DNA from: an uncultured Eubacteriales bacterium
GTDB lineage: Bacteria; Bacillota; Clostridia; Oscillospirales; Oscillospiraceae
NCBI GenBank assembly: GCA_902465435.1
Contig: CABQNH010000001.1
Span: forward strand, 1-64,000
DNA length: 64,000 bases
Direction of reading: 5' to 3'
Shown here one piece after another: positions 41,400 through 50,751 of this stretch. Below the pieces are notes generated by a model, which saw only the letters and a list, made by a program, of their open reading frames with translations, did no database searches and had not been told where the DNA came from. Both the position numbers and the translations under genes were made by a program. How positions within the stretch are numbered: the stretch's first letter is position 1; every line of letters begins with the position of its first letter.

Positions 41400-43020
41400 T
41401 TAAAGCGTCGTTGGCATCAATACGCCGTCAGATAATTCATATGCCCCATCATACTGGCTCCGCAGTGCGGGATTCGGCTTATGGCAAATGTGAAGAACCA
41501 TTGCAGGCTCCTCCAACAGCAGTCGCTCTACCAGCTCCGCATTGCTTTGATCTAACGCCGATGTAACCTCATCCAACAGGTATACGGACGGCCGACCAAC
41601 CATCGCACGCGCCAGAGCGACGCGCTGCCGCTCTCCGCCGGACAGCGTCTCCATCGTCTCCGGCGTCAGCTCCTGATCGTGATACCGTTTCAGGAGATAC
41701 TCCAAATTCAATTTTTTGATCACATCCAAATAAATATCCTCGGAGATCGGGCGGCCCACGCAGATGTTATCCTTTAACGTGGCGCAGAAGAGATAGGGTT
41801 CCTGAAATACGGGGCAAACCTTTTCGTAGTATGCATGGTACGGATCCTTTTGATTTCGTGCTGATTATAAAGGATTTGCCCGCCATACTGAAGATCGCCG
41901 ATTTGCGCGATCAGGCGAAGCAATGTCGATTTTCCGCTTCCGCTTTCCCCTGTGATCAGATACTTCCGCCCGGCCATAAAGTGCGCGCAGACATCCGTCA
42001 GAATGCTAAGACCCTCTACATGATAGGAATGATGATCCACAGACAGCTGCTCCAAGGCTTCGACACATTCCGTCCGGGGGCATCACATTCCGACTTTCTT
42101 TCGATCATGCTCTGATACTGTGCAAGGATCGGCAGAACCTCATTCCGCCCATGCCGCAGGTACGCCAGAACCTCGATCGGGGCGCTGATCACTTCCGCCA
42201 ACTGGATCACTGCAACCAGACTGCCGACATCGATTTCCCTTTTCGAAATCAGATAGACGCCAAGGAGCAGGATCAGAACCGTTTTGGTCACCTGCAGCAA
42301 GGTCGTGATCCCCTGCGTTATTAGTTGGTACTTCAGCAATACCGTTTCGCTTCGCGCAATTCCATCGTCAGCGGAGCTGACGGACTCTGACGCATAGCTC
42401 TGGCAGCGATAGGCTTTCACAAGCCGCAAGCCGTCCAAAATCGATTGCAGCGTCGTATTATAGTTTGCCAGCACGCCGGAGTAGCGCTTTCTGGCGGCTC
42501 CGCCTTTTTCCCGCATCGTGTTGGGAAGAATAACGATAAGCAAGCTCACGCCCACGATCACAAGAGCCAATATCCAATGAATATAGAGCAGCGACAACGC
42601 AGAAAAAATAATAATGCTTGTGCATTTCACAATGTCAATGGTCCCCAGAAAATACTGCTCCGCCACATCCGGAATATCGTTGTTCACAAAGGACACAAAG
42701 GAAGAAATCTCCTCGCGCTTTGCACTGTCCTGTTCGGAAAACGCATGAAATGCCTTTTGGCGCATCTGCTTCTTCTGCCTTATTTTAAGCGTATTGCCCA
42801 TATATTCATCCAGTTCTGCAAAGCAGAACTGAAAGAAGCTGATGAGCAGAAACACGCAGAGCAATATGGTGCGGTTGGCGGAATCCGTGACAACAGAAGT
42901 GATCAACCGACCGGAGATCGTAGGAATTGCCACACTGATTGCTGAGTAAATCATTCCAACGAGCAATGTCAGCAGGAAGAATTTTTTATTTTTATCCAAA
43001 AGCGAAAGGAAGTCTTTCAT
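41400..43020 (-). pseudogene. ABC exporter gene with two frameshifts
   Basis: Three consecutive frames together encode one exporter half-transporter of about 540 aa: membrane domain (43020 to about 42060), Walker A GESGSGKST in a second frame, and signature LSGGERQR plus Walker B VYLLDEVTSALD in a third. The first slip lies in a run of five G (near 42078) and the second in a run of four T (near 41847, + strand). The homology continues across both, for example YEKVCPVFQEPYLFCATLKD. Each is a single-base change, so either recent inactivation or base-calling error is possible. The neighbouring HTH gene may regulate it. Confidence 0.85.
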
Positions 43021-43229
43021 TTGAAACGTCTCCTCCTTATAGAGATCACTCTATCAAAAATAGTCGATGCCTTTGCTTCCTGTTCAGGATGCTCCGCACC
43101 CTCTCCCCATAGCATTTTATCATACCCGCAGCATGATTGGAAGTGTTTCATTCGGGTTTCGTATTCAGCATCTATGCAGGCGCGGATTTCTCATTTCCCA
43201 AGCTTCCTTACCGTCCGGGAAACAAGCAG

Positions 43230-43286
43230 CCCCCTGAACCCATCGCGCGCGCGGCCAGTTTCGCCGAAGGGGATGGATTCAGGGGG
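43230..43286 (-). terminator. Hairpin terminator behind the HTH regulator
   Basis: The arms CCCCCTGAACCCATC and GATGGATTCAGGGGG enclose a 27-nt loop. The arms resemble those of the nested hairpin elements at 13615 and 17578 (CTCTGAATCCATCC). Confidence 0.6.
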
Positions 43287-43293
43287 TTCTTTG

Positions 43294-43593
43294 TTATCTT
43301 TGTTCCTCGTGTCTGTTTTTTCTCCTCAGATGCTCCACGAGCATACTAACAACTGCAATATCCTGCTGTGTCAGTCCGGATACGTTTACCGTTGCGGTCA
43401 CATCCACACCCAGAAGATAGTCCGTGGAGACGTGCAGCAACGCCGCAAGCTCGACAATATACTGTGTGGATGGGACGGAAATTCCCTGCTCCCACGCATT
43501 CACGCTGGAACGCGTAATGTTTAACCGCTTCGCCAGCTCCGACTGCGTCATTTCCCGCTGCTCGCGCAGCATCTTGATTCGTTCAGCAACCAT
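43294..43593 (-). CDS. XRE-family transcriptional regulator
   Basis: 99 aa. The N-terminal HTH (MVAERIKMLREQREMTQSEL, then AKRLNITRSSVNAWEQG) ends with the common STQYIVELAALLHVSTDYLL. The start at 43593 follows GGAG; an open frame extends upstream without a ribosome site. The C-terminal 30 residues may mediate dimerisation. It is divergent from the bPH/SHOCT gene, with overlapping promoters, and precedes the ABC pseudogene. Confidence 0.9.
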   Translation of the reverse strand: MVAERIKMLREQREMTQSELAKRLNITRSSVNAWEQGISVPSTQYIVELAALLHVSTDYLLGVDVTATVNVSGLTQQDIAVVSMLVEHLRRKNRHEEQR

Positions 43594-43650
43594 GCCTACC
43601 CGCTCCTTTTTGCTTCTGTATGCATAGTAAACTTCCCAGATTGACATTTC

Positions 43651-43701
43651 ATTATCATTTTGATGTTTATACTTGACAACTCAAAGATCTCCTGCTATAA
43701 T
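43651..43701. promoter_or_regulatory. Face-to-face overlapping promoters
   Basis: + strand: perfect TTGACA (43673-43678), a 17-bp spacer and TATAAT (43696-43701) for the bPH/SHOCT gene. - strand: TTGTCA (43674-43679), a 17-bp spacer and GATAAT (43651-43656) for the regulator. The two -35 boxes overlap by five bases, so only one polymerase can bind at a time. Confidence 0.75.
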
Positions 43702-43771
43702 TTCCACAGAAGGCAGCAGGGGGCGTTCCCTGCCCGCTGCCTAAAAATCCAAGTGTATAGGGGGCAGATTC

Positions 43772-44437
43772 ATGGAAGCATCCTGCGCACAGTTTGCGGA
43801 TCTTTTTGTCAGCCGTGAGGAGCGGTTGGTTGCCGTACTCGGCAATGATACTGCGCAAACCTTTTTCTCCACGGGTTCTCTTGCAGACGGCTTTGTCGTT
43901 TTGAGCAGCCGCCGCGTCTATTTTAGCGGCAGATGCCTGCTGCGTACCGGCAAGCGTTTTTCCACCATAAAAGAAGAGCGCATTGTCGATGTCGACAGCG
44001 TCACGGGCACAGGCTTCGTCCACGCCGACCCCATATGGAAGCGACTCGCCGCGATTACTTTACTTCTTGTAAGCTTGGCCAGCTTCGTTTATCTTATCTC
44101 CGGCAGTGGCGATCATGTGACTCTCGGCATTGTCGGTTTCCTTTCCCTTATCCTATCTTCCATTTTGTATCTATGGTATCAGGCGACAAAGCGCACCATT
44201 TTTGAAATTTCCTATGCCGGTGGCGGAATCGGCCTTGATTTGCGCTGGATCACCCCGGAGGAAGCGGACTTCTTCCAGAAAAACCTCTGCCTGACTCGCG
44301 ACGCACTGGAGCGCGATCGCGGCGCAAATGTCACGCGCAAGAGCGGCGCATCGGAGCTCAACGAGCTGGCAAGCCTTTTGGCGAAAGGGCTAATCACCAG
44401 AGAAGAGTTTGATGTGCAAAAAGCCCGCCTTCTATAA
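43772..44437 (+). CDS. Membrane protein with PH-like and SHOCT domains
   Basis: 221 aa. A PH-like beta-rich N-terminus (FVVLSSRRVYFSGRCLL, RIVDVDSVTG) is typical of bacterial PH-domain proteins. Two transmembrane helices follow (about 93-111 and 118-138). The C-terminal ELNELASLLAKGLITREEFD is a SHOCT domain, a short motif often involved in oligomerisation. The 70-nt leader holds a GC-rich hairpin (about 43711-43741). Probably a membrane-stress or envelope protein; function unknown. Confidence 0.75.
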   Translation: MEASCAQFADLFVSREERLVAVLGNDTAQTFFSTGSLADGFVVLSSRRVYFSGRCLLRTGKRFSTIKEERIVDVDSVTGTGFVHADPIWKRLAAITLLLVSLASFVYLISGSGDHVTLGIVGFLSLILSSILYLWYQATKRTIFEISYAGGGIGLDLRWITPEEADFFQKNLCLTRDALERDRGANVTRKSGASELNELASLLAKGLITREEFDVQKARLL

Positions 44438-44618
44438 CCGCTGCACTTTGAACAAGCCGACCTTGACACGCGGTAAGTCCGAACCTCCGGCTGAGCCGGG
44501 AGCCTGGCCAGCCGGTTGACTGTCCGAAAAGAGCCTTTCCGCTCTTTCCCCATGGGTCTCCCCGAACCATTGCGTCGTCACTTTACCGAATTACGAAGAG
44601 AAGCCTTTTAAAGTATAA

Positions 44619-44637
44619 CCCTCGGCCTTGCCGAGGG
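44619..44637 (+). terminator. Possible terminator of the bPH/SHOCT gene
   Basis: The stem CCCTCGG/CCGAGGG is followed only by CATTCCTTC, so it is weak. Between 44438 and 44618 small hairpins but no gene are seen. Confidence 0.4.
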
Positions 44638-44651
44638 CATTCCTTCTATAA

Positions 44652-44705
44652 GAAAACGCAGATGCGCGGCAGCCGCCCCTTGGGGTAAGGCTGCCGCGCA
44701 TCTGC
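44652..44705 (-). terminator. Terminator of the amino-acid fermentation operon
   Basis: A 17-bp perfect stem GCAGATGCGCGGCAGCC/GGCTGCCGCGCATCTGC (44658-44674/44689-44705) is followed on the - strand by GTTTTCTT. Confidence 0.9.
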
Positions 44706-44715
44706 GGTCTTGTCG

Positions 44716-45897
44716 TTATGCTTCCTCGATCAGCTTCCGGAACAGCGGCAGGCTTCTTTGAATCATGCCGTAGTCTACGCAGTAGCAGATGCGGAAATAG
44801 TCCGGGCAGCCGAAATCGTCTCCGGGAACGAGCAGCAGATCAAGCTGCTTTGCGCGTTCACTGAAGGTCTTTGCATTGCCGCCAGGCGCCTGAATGAAGA
44901 GATAGAACGCACCGTCCGGCTTTGCCATGGAGTAGCCCATGGCCGTCAGCTCCTGATAAAGGAGCGTCCGATTGCGGTCATAGGCCGCAAGATCCGGCGG
45001 ACACTGCACGCACCGGGCAACGACTCGCTGCAGCAGAGACGGCGGGCAGACGTGCCCTGCCACACGCGCCGCCCCGGCAATCGCCGCAAACAGCGCCGCG
45101 CTGTCCGCCGCTGCATCCGGCACATAGACATAGCCGATGCGCTCGCCCGGCAGCGACAGCGACTTCGACCACGAATAGCACACGACCGTATCCCGATAAA
45201 GCTTCGGCACAAAGGGAACCGTTACGCCGCCGTAAACCAGTTCCCGATACGGCTCGTCGGCAATCAGATAGATAGGATGGCCGAACGCCTTTGCCTTTTC
45301 CTCGAGAAGCGCCGCAAGACGGCGCAGCGTCTGCTCCGTATAAACCGTGCCGGAGGGGTTGTTCGGCGAATTGATGATCACCGCCTGCGTGTGCTCATTC
45401 AGACAGTCGCGCAGCTCGTCAAAGCGAATTTGGAATTGCACCGTATCTGCGGGAACGACCGCAAGCTTACACCCGTTTTGCTCCACAAAGGGCTTATACT
45501 CCGGAAAGTACGGCGCGATGGCAACGATCTGCGCATCCGACACCGCCAGCGCGCGCACGACCGAAATCAGCGCAGGGGCGGCGCCGCAGGTAAAGAACAG
45601 GTTCTCCGGGCGCACGCCTGCGTCAAATCGTTGATTCAGATCCTCGGCGACCGCCTTTCTCACATCCATCGAGCCGGGCGCCGGTGTATATCCATGGACG
45701 GCAAGCGAGTCCTCCGTGCGCACGATTTCCTCAATTGCCGTGTTGACCTCCGGCGGCGCGGGAATGGACGGGTTGCCCAGTGAATAGTCAAAAACATTCT
45801 CGCGCCCGACCTCGCCTGCACGCTTTAACCCATACTCAAACAGCTCACGGATGCACGAACGCGCCGCGCCCAAGCCGTACATTTCCTGATTTATCAT
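44716..45897 (-). CDS. PLP-dependent class I aminotransferase
   Basis: 393 aa, fold type I. The Schiff-base lysine lies in YSWSKSLSLPGERIGY, and the preceding NSPNNPSGTVY and ADEPYRELVY are class I motifs. The ATG at 45897 follows AGGAGG and overlaps iorB by 4 bp. Being co-transcribed with indolepyruvate ferredoxin oxidoreductase, it probably supplies aryl- or branched-chain 2-oxo acids from amino acids. The amino acid preference cannot be read from sequence. Confidence 0.93.
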   Translation of the reverse strand: MINQEMYGLGAARSCIRELFEYGLKRAGEVGRENVFDYSLGNPSIPAPPEVNTAIEEIVRTEDSLAVHGYTPAPGSMDVRKAVAEDLNQRFDAGVRPENLFFTCGAAPALISVVRALAVSDAQIVAIAPYFPEYKPFVEQNGCKLAVVPADTVQFQIRFDELRDCLNEHTQAVIINSPNNPSGTVYTEQTLRRLAALLEEKAKAFGHPIYLIADEPYRELVYGGVTVPFVPKLYRDTVVCYSWSKSLSLPGERIGYVYVPDAAADSAALFAAIAGAARVAGHVCPPSLLQRVVARCVQCPPDLAAYDRNRTLLYQELTAMGYSMAKPDGAFYLFIQAPGGNAKTFSERAKQLDLLLVPGDDFGCPDYFRICYCVDYGMIQRSLPLFRKLIEEA

Positions 45898-46484
45898 TGA
45901 TTTTCCTCCTGTGAAGCAGCGTCTCTGCCCGCTTGGAACGCGCGCAGATTCAGCTCCAAAAACTTCGCGGGAACCGTCTCGCGCAGGGCGCGCTCCCAAT
46001 CGACCTCATCCATTTTGAGTGCCTTTGTCATCGCGCCGAACAATACGACGTTCATACATTTGGTATTGCCAAGCTCCTTTGCGAGCGCCGCAGCATTCAG
46101 GCTATAGGTTTTGAAATGCGCCCGCATGGCTTCCAGACACCCCTGCGGATACTCGCACAAACCGGCTGCAATAGTGGAAGAAGCGACCGCATAGTCATTG
46201 ATCACGGCAATCCCGTCCGGCTTCAGGAATTTGGCGTAGCGGACGGCCTCCATCCGCTCAAATGCCAGCAGCACATCCGCCGCTCCCTCGCCAATGACGG
46301 GGGAATAGACCTTCCTTCCCCAATGCACCTGCGTCGTAACGCTTCCGCCGCGCTGGCTCATGCCATGTACCTCGGACATCTTGACATCATAGCCCGCCTG
46401 CATCAGGCCGTTCACCAGCACGCGCGCAACAAACAGCGCGCCCTGCCCACCGACACCTGCCAAAAGTGCATGTTTCGTTTCCAT
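45894..46484 (-). CDS. iorB: Indolepyruvate ferredoxin oxidoreductase, beta subunit
   Basis: 196 aa gamma-type domain of 2-oxoacid oxidoreductases: LLAGVGGQGALFVARVLVNG at the N-terminus and SEVHGMSQRGGSVTTQVHWG. It pairs with IorA to oxidise aryl pyruvates to acyl-CoA while reducing ferredoxin. It lies 3 bp behind iorA. Confidence 0.95.
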   Translation of the reverse strand: METKHALLAGVGGQGALFVARVLVNGLMQAGYDVKMSEVHGMSQRGGSVTTQVHWGRKVYSPVIGEGAADVLLAFERMEAVRYAKFLKPDGIAVINDYAVASSTIAAGLCEYPQGCLEAMRAHFKTYSLNAAALAKELGNTKCMNVVLFGAMTKALKMDEVDWERALRETVPAKFLELNLRAFQAGRDAASQEENQ

Positions 46485-46487
46485 GCG

Positions 46488-48239
46488 TCAAGCCTCCTTC
46501 TTTGTAATCGCGCCGACCGGGCAGACCTGCGCGCAGACCGTGCAGCCGACACAGAGATGCGGATCGATCGTAGAGTGCTTGCCCTGCATCATCACGGCGG
46601 GGCAGCCGACCTTCAGGCACTTCTTGCAGCCGATGCACTTGCTTTCCTCCACAACGCACTGCGCCTTCTCGCGCGGAATATCTTTGATCAGCAGGCACGG
46701 ACGGCGGCAGACGATTGCAGAGGGAACCTCCGACCGGATCGCCTCCTGCACAGCCTGCTCCATGGCGCAGAGATCCTGTGGGTCAACCACGATCACCCGC
46801 GCAAAGCCGATTGCCTCCAGCACCCGCTCAATTTGAATTGCGGACGCCAGCTCTCCGGAGAGCGTTCTCCCGGTGCCGGGATTGTCCTGATGGCCGGTCA
46901 TGCCGGTGATATGGTTATCCAGTACCACCGGGATCACATTGCCCCGGTTATAGAGGATCTCCGCCGCGCCGGTCATGCCGGAGTGGAAGAAGGTCGAGTC
47001 CCCCACAACGCCGAAGATTTTGTGACTGTCGTCGCCCGCCGCGGCGAGCGCCTTTGCCATGCCCATCGGCACCGTAAAGCCGCCGCCCATGCATACGACG
47101 GAATCCACCGCGTGCAGCGGCGCCGCGCAGCCAAGCGTATAGCAGCCGATATCCCCGCCGACAATAAACTCCTTGTGCTTTCCCATGGTATAAAAGAAGC
47201 CTCTATGCGGGCAGCCCGGGCAGAGCGCGGGCGGACGCGAAACGGCCTCTACGCCGACGTCCACGGTCACGGGCTTTTCGCCCCAAAGGCGCTCGCGCAA
47301 AAGCTGCGGATTCAGCTCGTAAAGGAGGCCCGTCAGCTCCTTGCCGATGCAGGCAATACCTGCGGCGCGGATCTGCTCCTCCATAACGGGATCCAGCTCT
47401 TCAATGACATAAAGCGTCTCGACCCTTTCCGCAAAGCTGCGGATCAGCTCCATCGGCAGCGGATTGGTCAGGCCGAGCTTGAGGAAAGAGGCGTCCTCCG
47501 GGAAAACCTCCTTGGCATACTGATACGACACGGAGGCGGTGACCACGCCGATGCGGCTGCCCGCCAGCTCCATGCGATTGAGCGGACTTGCCGCGCCGTA
47601 TTCCTCCAGTCGGCGAAGCTTCTCCTCTAAGATCGGATGATTCTGATAAGCGAACGCCGGTGTACAGACGCGGCTGCGAATATCGCGCACGAACGGCGGG
47701 ATCGGCTTTGTCTGCGGCTCGCCGAGCGTCAAAAGACTTTTGGAATGGCAGACCCGGGTCGTCATGCGGCACAGAACCGGCAGACCGAATTCCTCCGAAA
47801 TTTCAAACGCCGCCTTCATGAAATCCAGACACTCCTGCGAATCGGACGGCTCCACCATGGGGAGCTTGGCAGCTCTTGCGTAGTGGCGATTGTCCTGCTC
47901 GTTCTGCGACGAATGCATGGCGGGATCATCCGCAGTGACAATGACCATGCCGGTTTTCACGCCGTTGTAGGCGGCGGTGAAGATGGGATCCGCCGCAACG
48001 TTGACGCCGACATGCTTCATGGCGCACAGGCTTCTTGCACCTGCCAGCGCCGCACCGTAGGCAACCTCGGCCGCGACCTTTTCGTTGGGTGCCCACTCGC
48101 AGTAGAGTACGCTGCCGTACTGCGGCAGATTCTCGAAAATCTCCGTGCTGGGGGTACCGGGATAAGCGGAGCAAACCTTGACTCCGGCCTCGAATGCGCC
48201 TCGCGCAGCGGCTTCGTTGCCGGACATCAGATGCTTCAT
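46488..48239 (-). CDS. iorA: Indolepyruvate ferredoxin oxidoreductase, alpha subunit
   Basis: 583 aa. The N-terminal pyrimidine-binding domain (GNEAAARGAFEAGVKVCSAY, PGTPSTEI) is followed by the TPP domain (GDIGCYTLGCAAP and VGDSTFFHSGMTG) and a C-terminal 2x[4Fe-4S] ferredoxin domain (CIGCKKCLKVGCPAV, CVGCTVCAQVCPVGA). The ATG at 48239 follows AGGTGG. The enzyme decarboxylates and CoA-acylates 2-oxo acids from aromatic amino acids. Confidence 0.96.
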   Translation of the reverse strand: MKHLMSGNEAAARGAFEAGVKVCSAYPGTPSTEIFENLPQYGSVLYCEWAPNEKVAAEVAYGAALAGARSLCAMKHVGVNVAADPIFTAAYNGVKTGMVIVTADDPAMHSSQNEQDNRHYARAAKLPMVEPSDSQECLDFMKAAFEISEEFGLPVLCRMTTRVCHSKSLLTLGEPQTKPIPPFVRDIRSRVCTPAFAYQNHPILEEKLRRLEEYGAASPLNRMELAGSRIGVVTASVSYQYAKEVFPEDASFLKLGLTNPLPMELIRSFAERVETLYVIEELDPVMEEQIRAAGIACIGKELTGLLYELNPQLLRERLWGEKPVTVDVGVEAVSRPPALCPGCPHRGFFYTMGKHKEFIVGGDIGCYTLGCAAPLHAVDSVVCMGGGFTVPMGMAKALAAAGDDSHKIFGVVGDSTFFHSGMTGAAEILYNRGNVIPVVLDNHITGMTGHQDNPGTGRTLSGELASAIQIERVLEAIGFARVIVVDPQDLCAMEQAVQEAIRSEVPSAIVCRRPCLLIKDIPREKAQCVVEESKCIGCKKCLKVGCPAVMMQGKHSTIDPHLCVGCTVCAQVCPVGAITKKEA

Positions 48240-48299
48240 GGCGATTCCACCTTTCGATATGATATTGAAAATTTTGTTTCTTGTCAAGCAGCGCTGCGG

Positions 48300-49202
48300 C
48301 TATGCCAGCAGGCATCCCAGCGCAATAGACGCAAGCTTGCTCTGCGCGCTGTCCGCGCGGGAGGTAAGCACGATCGGTACGCGTGCGCCAACGACAACGC
48401 CCGCATTTTTTGCGCCGGCAAAAAGAGTCAGCGCTTTTCCTACGCCGTTGCCCACCTCATAATTCGGCACGAGCAAAATATCCGCCTCGCCCGCGCAGGC
48501 AACGCCGTAATGCTTATGCCGCACGGCCTCCTTGGAAACGGCAAGATCCAGACCGACCGGGCCGTAAACCGTCATGCCGTAATCCCGCTGCCAGCGCGCA
48601 TTCTGCGCGCAAAGCGCCTGTGCATCCAGATTCGAAGAGATTTTCGGATTCACGACCTCCGCGCCGCAGACGCAGGCGGCCGTCATCCGGCAATAGCCCA
48701 GACGCTGCAGCGCTTCCGCCGCATTTTGCAGGATCTGCTCCTTTTTTTCCAGCTCCGGGAAGGGATTGAGCCCACCGTCCGTCAGGCAGAACAGCTTATG
48801 CCCCGGCGGCTCGTAAAACATCAGGTGGCTCATCAGCCTTCCCTGCGAAATGCCGGTATCCCGCGCGAGAACCGCGCGCAGAAGCGTCGCCGTGCCGAGC
48901 AGCCCCTTCATCAAAAGGGCCGCGCGCCCCTCCCGGACGCAGGCCACCGCCATTTGCGCAGCCTCCTGCTCCTGCTGTGCCTGCAAAATCTCAAATTCCT
49001 CCGGCTGTGCGCCCGCACCCGGCAAAAGTGCGGCGATCTGCGCCGCGTCGCCGATCAGAATTGCCTCGGCAACGCCCGCGCGCTTTGCCTGCACGACCGC
49101 CGTAAGCACATCCTCATCCGCCGCGCAGGCAACGGCAACTGTTTTTTTCCCCTTACACTGCGCAGCCGCAGCAAGAATATCGTCAAATTTTTGAATTCTC
49201 AT
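48300..49202 (-). CDS. ptb: Phosphate butyryltransferase
   Basis: 300 aa, phosphotransacetylase/butyryltransferase family. LMKGLLGTATLLRAVLARDT and SHLMFYEPPG are typical of Ptb, and VPNYEVGNGVGKALTLFAGA near the end is strongly conserved. Converts acyl-CoA to acyl-phosphate. Sited between buk and iorA, it probably serves acyl-CoA from amino acid oxidation as well as, or instead of, butyryl-CoA. Confidence 0.95.
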   Translation of the reverse strand: MRIQKFDDILAAAAQCKGKKTVAVACAADEDVLTAVVQAKRAGVAEAILIGDAAQIAALLPGAGAQPEEFEILQAQQEQEAAQMAVACVREGRAALLMKGLLGTATLLRAVLARDTGISQGRLMSHLMFYEPPGHKLFCLTDGGLNPFPELEKKEQILQNAAEALQRLGYCRMTAACVCGAEVVNPKISSNLDAQALCAQNARWQRDYGMTVYGPVGLDLAVSKEAVRHKHYGVACAGEADILLVPNYEVGNGVGKALTLFAGAKNAGVVVGARVPIVLTSRADSAQSKLASIALGCLLA

Positions 49203-49211
49203 GGCATTTCC

Positions 49212-50264
49212 TCAATACTCCCGCACAGCTCCGCCGTGCAGGGCGTCCAGCGCGGCCTCGGCAAGCGCCCGCATTTCATGCTCGCCGGGCAGCCGAAGGA
49301 TCGGCGCGATCCGCCCGACATATTCCGTAAGCGCCGCACACAGCCGGTCGGAATGCGCCATGCCGCCGGTGTAGACCACCGCATCTACCGAAAAGCGCAG
49401 CACCGCCGCCATCGCGCCGATGTCCTTTGCCAGCTGATAGGCAAAGGCGCGGAAAATCAGCGCCGCCTGCTCGTCGCCGCTCGCAGCGCGCCGCTCGACC
49501 TCGCGAAAATCCTTGGTGCCGAGATAGCTGTAAACGCCGGCAGCGCTTCCGAGAAGCGCCTTGATCTCCTGCTTGCTCCTGCCGGAGAAGCACAGGTTCA
49601 CGACCGCGTTGACCGGCAGCGCGCCGCCGCGATCCATGCCCATTGCGCCGTCATCCTTGACATTGAACATATCCACGACGCGCCCGTGCGCATGCGCCGC
49701 CACGGAAACGCCGCCGCCAAGGTGCGCCACGATCAGGTTTACCTCTTCATACGCACGGCCGAGCTGCGCCGCAGCGTGCCGCGCCGTGCTTTTTTGATTG
49801 AGCGCATGGAAAAAGCTCTCGCGCTCCATCCCGGCAAAGCCGGAAACGCGGGCGACGTCCTGCAATTCGTCCACAGAAACGGGATCGGCAAAAAAGGCCG
49901 GGATGCCGACGGTGTCGCCCAGCTCCTTTGCAAGCACCACGCCAAGATTGGAAGCGTGCTCGCCATAGGGCGGCTGCTCCACGTCCCGCAGCACCCGCTC
50001 GGTAATCGCATAGGTTCCGGAGGGAATGTGGCGCAGCAGACCGCCTCTGCCGCAGACTGCCGCAAAATCTGCCATGGAATAGCCCGCCTCGGACAGCGCC
50101 TGCAGAATCAGCGTTTCCCGAAACGTTTTCTGCTCCACAACGCGCCCAAAAGCGGAAAGCTCCTTTGCGTCGTGCTCGATCGTGCGGCGAAAGCGTTCGC
50201 CGCCTTCGTCATATACCGCGATTTTTGTTGAAGTCGCGCCGGGGTTGAGAATCAGGACTTTCAT
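49212..50264 (-). CDS. buk: Butyrate (branched-chain acid) kinase
   Basis: 350 aa, acetate/butyrate kinase fold. ILNPGATSTKIAVYD is the phosphate-1 motif, then VCGRGGLLRHIPSGTY, LIVAHLGGGVSVAAHAHG and VYTGGMAHS. Makes ATP from acyl-phosphate. It is the first gene of the operon and has its own consensus promoter. Confidence 0.96.
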   Translation of the reverse strand: MKVLILNPGATSTKIAVYDEGGERFRRTIEHDAKELSAFGRVVEQKTFRETLILQALSEAGYSMADFAAVCGRGGLLRHIPSGTYAITERVLRDVEQPPYGEHASNLGVVLAKELGDTVGIPAFFADPVSVDELQDVARVSGFAGMERESFFHALNQKSTARHAAAQLGRAYEEVNLIVAHLGGGVSVAAHAHGRVVDMFNVKDDGAMGMDRGGALPVNAVVNLCFSGRSKQEIKALLGSAAGVYSYLGTKDFREVERRAASGDEQAALIFRAFAYQLAKDIGAMAAVLRFSVDAVVYTGGMAHSDRLCAALTEYVGRIAPILRLPGEHEMRALAEAALDALHGGAVREY

Positions 50265-50315
50265 ACATATCTCCTAAATCAATGACCGAATTTGCGACAT
50301 TTTTTTGTCACTTTA

Positions 50316-50344
50316 ATTATACTTCCATCCTATGCCTGCGTCAA
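50316..50344 (-). promoter_or_regulatory. Promoter of the buk-ptb-ior operon
   Basis: On the - strand: TTGACG (50339-50344), a 17-bp spacer and TATAAT (50316-50321). An A7 stretch in the leader is followed by the ribosome site AGGAG. Confidence 0.75.
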
Positions 50345-50518
50345 TAGGCGAAAGAACCGAAAAAGCAGGGTGAATTTTGTTCCCTTACACAGTCTCACGC
50401 GCAAATCCCCGACAAAAGCCCCTGGACGCAGTGCGGCGATGCAAGAGAGATTGCCGCCCTTCGCGCCGCCGCACGGCGCTCCATACAAAACGGATATTGC
50501 CTTTCCAATCCTTCGTAT

Positions 50519-50573
50519 TAAAACGCCCCGCCCGGTAAGCGACCTTCCTCAAAGGCGCGCCTGCCGGACGGGG
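50519..50573 (-). terminator. Terminator behind the pseudouridine synthase gene
   Basis: A long imperfect stem CGCCCCGCCCGGTAAGCG/CGCCTGCCGGACGGGGTG, followed on the - strand by TTTTAATA. From 50345 to 50518 I see no gene. Confidence 0.65.
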
Positions 50574-50686
50574 TGTAACAAGGGAACTTTCAAAGCAAGC
50601 CGCCGCAGCGAACAGCAAAGCCCTTCCACCGGCTCGTCCGTGCGGACTGTGAGAAATTTCTCCCGGTGAATGCGCTTGCCAAATTC

Positions 50687-50706
50687 TGCGGTATTGCCTC
50701 AGAGTT
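50687..50706 (+). repeat. Solitary inverted-repeat end of the IS5-type element
   Basis: TGCGGTATTGCCTCAGAGTT resembles the right end at 1077-1097 (TGCGGTGTTGCCTTAGTT). No partner end was found nearby, so this is a decayed trace at most. A weaker similarity lies at 20568-20584. Confidence 0.3.
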
Positions 50707-50751
50707 CCCCTTATTCAACACAAATTGATTCAAATTGTCGGCCAAAAGGCC

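Noticed and set aside
47637..50231. 864-codon + strand open frame
   Set aside because: It runs antisense to iorA, ptb and buk, all of which have clear motifs, ribosome sites and promoter. Long antisense frames are expected at this GC content.
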